Source: a virus. Taken from it: a stretch of DNA of 55,015 bases. Within the stretch, counting starts at the first letter, position 1. Every line of letters begins with the position of its first letter. The notes under the pieces were generated by a model. It did not search any database. It saw only the letters and a list, made by a program, of their open reading frames with translations, and had not been told where the DNA came from. A program made the position numbers and the translations under genes. Shown here piece after piece: positions 23,983 to 31,104 of the stretch. The stretch spans positions 1 to 55,015 of IMG/VR virus record IMGVR_UViG_3300047483_000184. One strand, written 5' to 3'.

Positions 23983-24204
23983 TTAAAATAGTGAGCGCTT
24001 GTTTTTGTCTTCTTTAATATAAACAGATGATTTAATTTTCTGTTTAAACTTTGGTTTAATCTCAAATCCCAAAGCGTTACCGTCATATTGTGTGCTCGTA
24101 GAAGTAAAATCAACAAGAGACTTTAAGCCCTTGCGTTTTTCTCTTTCGTTTTGAAAATCTTCTAGTTCTTCGTCAACCATTTGTAATAATCTTTCTAAAA
24201 TCAT
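23983..24204 (-). CDS. Hypothetical protein, 73 residues
   Basis: Not recognised. Acidic helical N-terminus (MVDEELEDFQNEREK) and a basic C-terminal tail (KFKQKIKSS, EDKNKRSLF). It overlaps the primase gene by four bases (ATGA junction) and precedes uvsY by 10, so it belongs to the replication/recombination operon. Confidence 0.7.
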   Translation of the reverse strand: MILERLLQMVDEELEDFQNEREKRKGLKSLVDFTSTSTQYDGNALGFEIKPKFKQKIKSSVYIKEDKNKRSLF

Positions 24205-25277
24205 AAGTAATATGCGTCTAATTGTGAATCACTAAAATATGTTTCTACTTCTTTTAGACACTTGCTCTTTGTTTGAAAAGCAACAATTACCAAGTCATTT
24301 AAGTCTTTTATTTGTTTAGAATATGTATCTAACTTATTTTCGTTTAGAAATTTACTCCAAGTAAATACGCCTTTGCCTTTTTTAAGCTTTTGCATCATTT
24401 TCTTTTTACCTGTTTCATCGTTGTCAAACATATATCTAATGGTTGGTATCTCATCTAATTCTTCAGTGTCTCTGTGAGCTGACGCTAAAGCTAACGAGTT
24501 ATGCATGAATAATCTGTCTAACGGTCCTTCAAAAATGGTAACAGGAATCATCATATTAACTTGCATGATGCCAAATAAGGTTGACATTTTATTAATTGAA
24601 ACTAATTCTTCTTCTGTTAATTCTAAAGGAGTACCTAACCATTCTTTAAGCTTGCTTAAGTCATACGTTAAGTATCTACTATTTGCAGATTTGACCAAAG
24701 TTCTAGATTGCATACCTATAACTTTTTCTTCTGGTCCTATATTTAAAATGTAAAGCCTTTTATCTTTAGGCGAATACATGAAATGTTCTAATTTATTTGA
24801 TAATAATCTCTTTCTTAGATAAAAGAAAGCTGGATCACCTGGCTCGATATCGACAAAACCTAATTTTTGTCTAAGCTCTTGTTTAGTCGGTGCTAATTCT
24901 AATACTTTAGCAAAGGTACCGTGTTGTAAAACTTCTACATCACGAGTTTCTAGCTTATGCTCTTTAACATAATCTATAATTTCAATAGTCTCATCAGTAT
25001 TTAATCTAATACCATGATCCTTTAAAAGTCCATAAACGTCAGTGTGATATGAACAGTTGAAACAGTGATATTGAAGCGTAGCCCAATAAAGATTGCCACG
25101 CTTCTTATTATCATCTGTTGTTGAATCGCCACAATAAGGGCATGCCAGAGTTATTCGCCCTGGCATGTCTTTTAGAGTGTGTTTATTTGGTTGAGCATGT
25201 TCTTTGGTAATAACTTGCTTAACTAATAATTTAATTCTACCTTTAAGTTGTTCTGATATTTTAGATGTCAAGGTCAT
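24201..25277 (-). CDS. 61: DNA primase, T4 gp61-like
   Basis: DnaG-type primase of 358 residues (T4 gp61 about 342). Seen: N-terminal zinc-binding motif CPYCGDS (Cys46, Cys49) with CFNC (Cys72, Cys75), then the catalytic core with a Toprim domain: TIFEGPLDRLFM (Glu250, Asp254) and YMFDNDETGKKK (Asp285, Asp287). It makes RNA primers for the lagging strand with a gp41-type helicase, which is not in the window. Its start lies 17 bases inside the end of the SSB gene, so the two are coupled. Confidence 0.9.
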   Translation of the reverse strand: MTLTSKISEQLKGRIKLLVKQVITKEHAQPNKHTLKDMPGRITLACPYCGDSTTDDNKKRGNLYWATLQYHCFNCSYHTDVYGLLKDHGIRLNTDETIEIIDYVKEHKLETRDVEVLQHGTFAKVLELAPTKQELRQKLGFVDIEPGDPAFFYLRKRLLSNKLEHFMYSPKDKRLYILNIGPEEKVIGMQSRTLVKSANSRYLTYDLSKLKEWLGTPLELTEEELVSINKMSTLFGIMQVNMMIPVTIFEGPLDRLFMHNSLALASAHRDTEELDEIPTIRYMFDNDETGKKKMMQKLKKGKGVFTWSKFLNENKLDTYSKQIKDLNDLVIVAFQTKSKCLKEVETYFSDSQLDAYYL

Positions 25278-26199
25278 TCAAGAATGCATCTAAATCGTCT
25301 GAAGAATCAACACTTGAAGCTGAAGCACTTGTTGCTGGAGCTGATGTAGTATCAAAGTCAAAATCATCTGAACTTTCTTCTACTTGAGCTGCAGCTGGTT
25401 TAGCTTTAGTCGCTGCTTTCTTAGTATTAACAATCTCGTCCATTGCTGAACCTGGATTTAAATACTGACGTAAGATTGAATTAACAAAATCTCTTGCTTC
25501 ATCGTCCCATGGTTTGTACTCATAAGGTTCTAATGATGGCGCTTTGTCTAATTCTGCCTTGATAGTTGACATAACCTCTTTTGTTTTTTCAGCTGTTTTA
25601 CCATCGATGTTGATAGCACTTCTTGAAGCTGAGAATTTAGATTTGTCATAGTTATTGAAGTCACCTTGGCGAGTAATGATCAATTCAAAGTTTTTACCTT
25701 CGAATAAATCGAATACTTGTGTTGGTTCACCGAATGCTGGTTTTAATTCTTCATCAATTTTCTCTTTGATTTTATAACCAAATTTGAAGATTTTGTAAGT
25801 ACCATCATTTTCTGGGAACTGAGGATCTTTGATTACTTTAATAAGAGCGTAATATTGTTCACGTCTTTTTAATTTTTCACTCATTTTACGATCTACTGCT
25901 GAATCAGACTTACGTAGTTTGAAAAATGCATCAGCAATAGGACACTTTTCACCAATAGAAGTTGGAGAGTCAACTAGTTTACCTTCGCCTGAAGCGTCAG
26001 TCAACCAATGTACATACTTTTTAACTAATGAATTACGTGGATTTGCTGGGTTTGGAACAAAACGAATAAGTGCTTTGTAAGTTCCGTCTTTGCCTTGATC
26101 GGCTGTTGGTTTGTAAACATCATTTGTAGATGATGCTGCTGCGGTTTCGTGAGTGTCAACGTCAGTTACACTCAGATTGAAAATGTCAAATTCTGCCAT
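25261..26199 (-). CDS. 32: Single-stranded DNA-binding protein, T4 gp32-like
   Basis: 312 residues (T4 gp32 301). Recognised from the core (IRFVPNPANP, YALIKVIKDPQFPENDGTYKIFKFGYKIKEKI, DFNNYDKSKF) and a C-terminal tail of Ala/Ser/Asp ending DLDAFLNDLDI. That acidic tail is typical of SSBs that recruit replication partners. T4 gp32 binds zinc through His64, Cys77, Cys87 and Cys90; here His64 is kept, but only one cysteine (Cys86 in GEKCPIADAF) remains and Cys90 is Ala89, so the zinc site is probably lost. The 82-base leader contains a hairpin and UUAAA repeats like the T4 gene 32 operator. Confidence 0.92.
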   Translation of the reverse strand: MAEFDIFNLSVTDVDTHETAAASSTNDVYKPTADQGKDGTYKALIRFVPNPANPRNSLVKKYVHWLTDASGEGKLVDSPTSIGEKCPIADAFFKLRKSDSAVDRKMSEKLKRREQYYALIKVIKDPQFPENDGTYKIFKFGYKIKEKIDEELKPAFGEPTQVFDLFEGKNFELIITRQGDFNNYDKSKFSASRSAINIDGKTAEKTKEVMSTIKAELDKAPSLEPYEYKPWDDEARDFVNSILRQYLNPGSAMDEIVNTKKAATKAKPAAAQVEESSDDFDFDTTSAPATSASASSVDSSDDLDAFLNDLDI

Positions 26200-26252
26200 G
26201 TCTTTAATACTTTAATTACGTTTAAATTGTTTAGTTTACCTCTTCGTGAGGC
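26200..26252 (-). promoter_or_regulatory. Possible gp32 translational operator (leader hairpin plus UUAAA repeats)
   Basis: On the minus-strand RNA, GCCUC-ACGAA-GAGGU (plus coordinates 26252-26238) forms a five-pair hairpin. It is followed by an unstructured A/U-rich stretch with AAUUUAAAC, AAUUAAAG and UAUUAAAG up to the start codon. T4 gp32 represses its own mRNA by binding from a leader pseudoknot along UUAAA repeats to the start. The layout is the same; the function is inferred. Confidence 0.45.
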
Positions 26253-26264
26253 TGTTTATACCTT

Positions 26265-26273
26265 TTATATATG
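26265..26273 (-). promoter_or_regulatory. Putative promoter of the gp32-like gene
   Basis: Minus-strand CATATATAA in the gap 26200-26281. A start of transcription a few bases downstream would place the leader hairpin at the very 5' end of the mRNA, as in T4 gene 32. Confidence 0.3.
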
Positions 26274-26281
26274 ATAAAAAA

Positions 26282-26494
26282 TTACTGTTTCAAACTGCCC
26301 ATTGCCAAAACTGAACCATTCACATCTTCGTATACACCGGTTTCTAATTTAGTTAAACCCGATTTAGTTAAGAGATTATCCATTTCTTCTTGAGAAATTT
26401 TATCCATTAACACCATCTTATTTAGTACGTTGTGTAAATCAAAATGATCTGTTGTTGTCATTTCTTGTGTTTGAATATAGTTATTATGAATCAT
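26282..26494 (-). CDS. Hypothetical protein, 70 residues
   Basis: Not recognised. Helical middle (DLHNVLNKMVLMDKISQEEMDNLL) and a short C-terminal beta-like part (KLETGVYEDVNGSVLAMG). The ATG at 26494 lies only 7 bases from a promoter-like GATATATAA (26501-26509). A second ATG at 26461 (MTTTDHF, 59 residues) would leave a normal leader and may be the real start. Confidence 0.6.
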   Translation of the reverse strand: MIHNNYIQTQEMTTTDHFDLHNVLNKMVLMDKISQEEMDNLLTKSGLTKLETGVYEDVNGSVLAMGSLKQ

Positions 26495-26643
26495 ATTATC
26501 TTATATATCTCAATGCTTTTTTGTTTCTTTTTAATTTATTTTAAATTATTTTTACTTTTTTTGAAACAAACCGGGGCCAAACCTATATAAGTTAAGTTCT
26601 TTAGCGTCGGTGAAAGGTTATTATGGGAAAGGGTTTAAAAACA
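26495..26643. other. 149-base gap with GC-richer inverted-repeat element
   Basis: The longest gap in the window. It holds GATATATAA (26501-26509) next to the downstream gene, a T/A-rich stretch, then an unusually GC-rich patch (CCGGGGCC near 26571, GGGCCC near 26650). A nine-base inverted repeat TTTAGCGTC (26600-26608) / GACGCTAAA (26663-26671) encloses 54 bases; the right arm lies in the end of the RuvC-like gene. Possibly a structured leader RNA. No tRNA or convincing ORF fits. Confidence 0.5.
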
Positions 26644-27291
26644 TCAAAGGGCCCTAAGGTATGACGCTAAAAAATAAGCATCTATAAGATCATCAAAGGG
26701 CTTTGGAACTTTAACGCCAATTTTAAGATTTCTGGCAAAGTCCCACACGGAATTTTCATTTAATAAAGAATCATTAAGTTGGTTTTCAACAAACACATCC
26801 CATAATTCTCTTTTCTTGAGTCTACCATTTCCAGCATGCTTCTTAATTGTAGTGGGAGCAACTGTAACTATATTCACTTCATATTCTCTATAATACAAAA
26901 GAAGAGAATATTTAAAGATAGCAGCCGCTGCAGCTAAATCAATTAAATTATTTGTACCACCTCCACCAGAACCATAAGAAACACCTTCAAACCCAAAAAC
27001 AATAGGTTCATTAAGATCAATGTGCGGTTGAATCATTTCAATCATATCTTTAGCCATGGTTATAAACCTTTTAAGCTTAGATATTTCTTTTTCAGAAAAG
27101 TCTTTTGAAGTTGTAAAAGCGGGTTGTATTTTAAATGATACATCTTTGCATAAAGCAAGTTCTTCATTCATTTTGGTTTCAGCTTTGGTCCCAATTCCAT
27201 CTTTAATATAAGATATAAAGTGAACTGAATCCTTTTTTGAAATTACAATACCAGGAGAATTAAGTGAAAAGTCAATAGCGACTATATTCAT
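26644..27291 (-). CDS. RuvC-like RNase H-fold nuclease
   Basis: 215 residues from the ATG at 27291 (an upstream ATG at 27318 would overlap the preceding gene by 17). Seen: first catalytic strand NIVAIDFSLNSPGIV (Asp7), second acidic residue VFGFEGVSYGSGGGG (Glu102), the RuvC-like TIKKHAGNGRLKKRELWD segment, and the C-terminal acidic pair KPFDDLIDAYFLASYL (Asp200/201, Asp204). This fits Holliday-junction resolvases of the RuvC superfamily. In a T4-like phage it could replace gp49 for resolving branched DNA before packaging (inference). Confidence 0.8.
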   Translation of the reverse strand: MNIVAIDFSLNSPGIVISKKDSVHFISYIKDGIGTKAETKMNEELALCKDVSFKIQPAFTTSKDFSEKEISKLKRFITMAKDMIEMIQPHIDLNEPIVFGFEGVSYGSGGGGTNNLIDLAAAAAIFKYSLLLYYREYEVNIVTVAPTTIKKHAGNGRLKKRELWDVFVENQLNDSLLNENSVWDFARNLKIGVKVPKPFDDLIDAYFLASYLRAL

Positions 27292-27301
27292 ATTGAGTGT
27301 A

Positions 27302-27670
27302 TTAGAATCTAGTACCAAGCGCAGAACCTACTGCGGCTCCAACTAATCTAGAAGTTAGTAAATCGTATAAAATACCTGATTGAACGCCTAGAGCCTTAGC
27401 TACGATTTTACCAACCGAAGAACCTAAAGCAAATCCTGTTAAACCACCTAAAATAGAACCTAAGAAACCTTCATTAGTAAGATCTTCATTGAATTTAGTA
27501 ATTTCAACTATGCCTTCTTCGTTGGTATACTGAGCCATAAATTCATCAATAGCTCTGTCTATTTTTTCTTCTAATTCTGGAGTAAGTTCAGATGTTAAAG
27601 ATTCCTGTAACATTGTCCATTCTGAACTAGTTATGTTTTTCTCTTCTAAGTATTCTACAAATGTTTTCAT
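27302..27670 (-). CDS. Probable internal head protein with glycine-rich membrane-active tail
   Basis: 122 residues. N-terminus MKTFVEYLEEKN is nearly the T4 capsid-targeting sequence of internal proteins (MKTYQEFIAEA). After an acidic helical propeptide-like part comes LTNE67/GFLG, a good prohead-protease-like site. Residues 68-122 then form a glycine-rich hydrophobic domain (GSILGGLTGFALGSSVGK, RLVGAAVGSALG) with glycine-zipper spacing. A released 55-residue peptide could interact with membranes during DNA entry, or bind DNA in the head; both are inference. It lies 10 bases after the tube-like gene. Confidence 0.6.
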   Translation of the reverse strand: MKTFVEYLEEKNITSSEWTMLQESLTSELTPELEEKIDRAIDEFMAQYTNEEGIVEITKFNEDLTNEGFLGSILGGLTGFALGSSVGKIVAKALGVQSGILYDLLTSRLVGAAVGSALGTRF

Positions 27671-27680
27671 ATCCTATATA

Positions 27681-28232
27681 TTAATCTATTTCTAGTTGAA
27701 TATTAAATTTATTATATGTAAATGATAATTCGAAAGTATCGAACTCTGCAACATTAGCACTCATATTCAAATCAATTTCTGAAATTTGGTGTAAGATTGG
27801 TTTTTCAAATACTGCAGAAACTAAGTGAATTCCTTCTGCATCCATGATTTGTAATTTTAAATCGTCTGTATATGGTTGTTTAACAGTTTTTGAATAATAA
27901 TACAAAAGAGTATCTTGCATAATCCAATAGTTGATATAACCATCTAACAATTGCATTTTAACTGTAAACGTTCTGTCAATTACATTTTGAATAGGTATTG
28001 CACCTCTAAAATATCTAGTAGTACCGTCATTATTATTCTGGCTAATAGGATCAAAACTTAAACCAGGCAAATTAATACCTTGAATAGAATAATTAACAAA
28101 GTCAATAGGCTCAGTTATTAAATTTCCAGGAATTCTGTTCAAGTATTTTTTGTACTTGTCAGCAACTTCCTTGGGAATAAAAGTCCTAGGTAACTTAAAG
28201 TTAAATAAATTATTTCTACTGTTTAAAATCAT
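27681..28232 (-). CDS. Tail tube-like or baseplate tube-like structural protein
   Basis: 183 residues. The arrangement of a PG motif after a beta strand (YSIQGINLPGLSFD), then RTFTVKMQLLDGYINYWIMQDTLLYYYSK and a final beta-rich region, resembles the tail-tube fold of T4 gp19 and baseplate tube proteins gp48/gp54. No strong family signature was recognised. The start shares a base with the stop of the next virion gene (TAATG at 28232), which places it in the structural operon. Confidence 0.45.
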   Translation of the reverse strand: MILNSRNNLFNFKLPRTFIPKEVADKYKKYLNRIPGNLITEPIDFVNYSIQGINLPGLSFDPISQNNNDGTTRYFRGAIPIQNVIDRTFTVKMQLLDGYINYWIMQDTLLYYYSKTVKQPYTDDLKLQIMDAEGIHLVSAVFEKPILHQISEIDLNMSANVAEFDTFELSFTYNKFNIQLEID

Positions 28233-30277
28233 TATATGATATTTACGTTTCCATGATACAACATAGAAGATGTTGAACCATTTTTAATATTTATGTAAAA
28301 TGTATCACTTGACACATTAGCATCTGGTTGATCAAATCTGGTTGCAATTGCTTTATCGATTTTAAATAAAACTTCACCTTTACCCATATCTACGTTTGGA
28401 AACGTAGGATCTGCATATATGATTTGTTCAATGTTTCCGCTTTTTAAGATCAATTCTATCTGTTCAGCATTTACTAATGAAACTTCTTTTAAAGTATCGG
28501 CTTCCTTTTGAGCAATTCTAAATTTAATAAAGTTATCAGAAACTTTAGAAAGTGTAATAGAACCCAATCCCATTCCATAATAAGTCATCTCGTTTAATGC
28601 AGTTACATTTGCTCCGTCTAATTGTACATTTGTATTTGATACATTAATGTTTGTTGTATTTACAGCAACTGGTACATATTTAGTTTCACCAACCGAAGGT
28701 CTAATAGAATTAACAAAATTATTAATAGACGTATTTGCAGTAGTACTTGCTATTTTATTGTAAACTTTTGTAGTTGCCAAAACATTATTTAATTGAACCA
28801 TTCTCTTAGCATACTTACTAGGTTTCTTATAAATCAAAGAAGCTTGCTTTACGATTTGAGTATTGTCAGTTTCGTTGTAAATTCTTAAAGTATAATTAAT
28901 TAAAAAAGAATTTGCAATGTTTGCAGTTTGAATAATAGGTCTATATAAAATAGGTTTGTCTAAATTATCAACTTGAGAATATGTTACATTTGAAGTTTGA
29001 TTAAATGTGTTTCCAGATTGTTCTAAAACCTCTATGTCGTGAAACACTGTAATGTCATCTCCAGAAGTTTGATGTCTTAAGTTTACATATCTAGCAAAGT
29101 TATCAATTGAACCATCTTTTAATCCGTAGATTTTAAAATAATCTCCATCTGCAGCTTCTTCAATTACAGCAGATATATCTTGATATTCATCTTCTTGAGC
29201 TAATGTAACTAATAAAATTTCTGCAGCATCTACGTATTTTACGTTATTAACTTCATAAACACTATCAATTAATTTGAAAACTATTTCATAATTAGAACTA
29301 GGATTTACAGCTGCTTGTGTACCTTGAGCTCCGAAGAAAGCTTCTTGAAAATCTAAGTTTAGTGTATTGTCATACATATCAACCAGCGAAGGCACTTTAA
29401 CTTCTATAAATTTAGAAAATGCAACACCACCTAAAACAAATGGAGTTGGATTTTGAATTTCATAATTTGAATAGTTTAAATATGCTAAAGATGTAAAGTA
29501 GTTATAAATACCTGAATTTTTTTTGGCTTTTACTTGAAATAAGAAACCTTCGTAACCTCTATCGGCAAATGAAAAACCAGTTTTCAAATGCAATCTAACA
29601 GTATCGTAGTTTACCAAATTACTAGTAATAGTCTCATTAGAAATAGATGTACTACCATCCCAATTAGGATCTGCTAAATAACCTAAAGTATTGTCTAACA
29701 GCGCAAATTTGGTTCCGTCTGTATTATACTCAACTGCATAATATCTACCAATTTCACCTGTTCCAGTTTTGATAGTATTTCCAGTTTCTTGATCTGGTGT
29801 TGCAAATAGTGGATTAGCTTTATCACTTACTACAATTGAACCACCTGAATATGTAGTTCCATTATCACTATAAGAATATGAGTAATTTCCATTTGTATTA
29901 GGAACGTAAATAGCTTTAGATCCTATAATAGTAAAACTACCACCTGCATTAATAGAAAAATTAGAAGGCGTAGCTAAGTTAGATAAATCAAATTCGTATG
30001 TTTTACCATTTTGTAATTGTAATTCTCTTCTAGAAAAATTGTTTACAGCAACATAAATACCAGCAGTATCTACAGTAAAGTTTACAACATCTCCGCCTAA
30101 TTCGTGTATTAAGTATCTTGTTGCAGTATTATCTCCGTTAACCGTATTTAAAAATTTAATATGGCTTCCATTATTATCAGTTTCAATAGTAGACAAAGCA
30201 GGATTAGACTGATCGTGGTAAATGAATTCCAGCAATACGTCTTTATCTAATCTTAAAAATTTTGATGATTTAGCCAT
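28232..30277 (-). CDS. Virion structural protein, 681 residues
   Basis: Not assigned to a family. Beta-rich, rich in Asn/Thr/Ser/Tyr, low in cysteine, without signal peptide or membrane segment, as is usual for tail or fibre proteins. Repeated short beta-strand units (for example SYSYSDNGTTYSGGSIVVSD) and an Ig-like look in the middle. Position between the tube-like gene and the membrane-anchored gene, 12 bases from the latter, argues for a tail or baseplate accessory role. Confidence 0.6.
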   Translation of the reverse strand: MAKSSKFLRLDKDVLLEFIYHDQSNPALSTIETDNNGSHIKFLNTVNGDNTATRYLIHELGGDVVNFTVDTAGIYVAVNNFSRRELQLQNGKTYEFDLSNLATPSNFSINAGGSFTIIGSKAIYVPNTNGNYSYSYSDNGTTYSGGSIVVSDKANPLFATPDQETGNTIKTGTGEIGRYYAVEYNTDGTKFALLDNTLGYLADPNWDGSTSISNETITSNLVNYDTVRLHLKTGFSFADRGYEGFLFQVKAKKNSGIYNYFTSLAYLNYSNYEIQNPTPFVLGGVAFSKFIEVKVPSLVDMYDNTLNLDFQEAFFGAQGTQAAVNPSSNYEIVFKLIDSVYEVNNVKYVDAAEILLVTLAQEDEYQDISAVIEEAADGDYFKIYGLKDGSIDNFARYVNLRHQTSGDDITVFHDIEVLEQSGNTFNQTSNVTYSQVDNLDKPILYRPIIQTANIANSFLINYTLRIYNETDNTQIVKQASLIYKKPSKYAKRMVQLNNVLATTKVYNKIASTTANTSINNFVNSIRPSVGETKYVPVAVNTTNINVSNTNVQLDGANVTALNEMTYYGMGLGSITLSKVSDNFIKFRIAQKEADTLKEVSLVNAEQIELILKSGNIEQIIYADPTFPNVDMGKGEVLFKIDKAIATRFDQPDANVSSDTFYINIKNGSTSSMLYHGNVNII

Positions 30278-30289
30278 TTATATTATTTA

Positions 30290-31093
30290 TTATTTTCCGA
30301 ATTGTAACCATTTAGGTGTCCATAATAAAGATGCACCGATCCATGGCGATAAACTCAAAGTTGAACCGTTTACTAAAGAAACTCCATATCCAACTCCTAC
30401 GCCCATAACCCAACGATCTCTCTTTTTAGGAGCTTCATTCAGTTTATTATTTATCAAATTTATATTTTCAATATCCAAGATATTTAAACCAGGGTAAGAA
30501 GAAGCCATTTTAACTTCTTTATATCCTTTAGATTCATCTATTGAAGCATATAATTTTATGTTCTGTTTAATGTCAAATTGTGTTTGTGTACTATCTAATA
30601 AAAATCTTTTATCAAAATATAAAATCTTAGCTCTACCTGTAAATGATCTAGAATTACCCATTCCAAAATCATCTACTTTTGTAAAATTAATAAAAGCTGA
30701 AGTATCTGTGATTTGTACAAATGTTCCATCTGGTTTTACAGTAGATAGAATCTCTATTTGTGATTTTAACAAAACATTCTGCTTACTTAAGTTCTTACCT
30801 AAATTTAAAGCTGATGCATATTCATTTTTAAGATCTTTGTAATTATTTTCAAATTCATCTATTTTAAAAACAAATGCTCTTCTTTCAGCTATTAATCCAC
30901 CGTTTTCGGCTTTATAATATCTAATAGTATCTTGAGACGCTACATAATTATTATGAGCTCTCTCAGCCTTTAGATTTGTTTTATCATTACATTGTTTTAA
31001 AAATAATAAAACAAATAAAGCTCCTAAAATAAAAACAATAGTATTCTTATTTAAGCCTTTTAAAAAATTATAAATCGAATTAATAAATTTCAT
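30290..31093 (-). CDS. Membrane-anchored coiled-coil protein, possible spanin-like lysis protein
   Basis: 267 residues. One N-terminal membrane segment (TIVFILGALFVLLFL, about 18-32) followed directly by a cysteine (QCNDK), then a long coiled coil (about 38-115: KIDEFENNYKDLKNEYAS). The C-terminal beta-rich region has glycine/aromatic patterns (WVMGVGVGYGVSLV, LSPWIGASLLW) that resemble outer-membrane-associated ends of some Bacteroidetes phage proteins. The layout fits an Rz-like protein linking the membranes, but no lysis enzyme is visible nearby, so this is tentative. Confidence 0.45.
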   Translation of the reverse strand: MKFINSIYNFLKGLNKNTIVFILGALFVLLFLKQCNDKTNLKAERAHNNYVASQDTIRYYKAENGGLIAERRAFVFKIDEFENNYKDLKNEYASALNLGKNLSKQNVLLKSQIEILSTVKPDGTFVQITDTSAFINFTKVDDFGMGNSRSFTGRAKILYFDKRFLLDSTQTQFDIKQNIKLYASIDESKGYKEVKMASSYPGLNILDIENINLINNKLNEAPKKRDRWVMGVGVGYGVSLVNGSTLSLSPWIGASLLWTPKWLQFGK

Positions 31094-31104
31094 ATTAATT
31101 AATT

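Noticed and set aside
26623-26664. Plus-strand 13-codon ORF (MGKGLKTSKGPKV) resembling the start of Bacteroidetes ribosomal protein Thx
   Set aside because: Too short, overlaps the end of the RuvC-like gene on the other strand, no terminator; the likeness is only in five residues.
26600-26671. A 72-base element with paired ends, as in a tRNA
   Set aside because: No D-arm, anticodon arm or GGTTCRA T-loop can be formed on either strand, and there is no CCA end.
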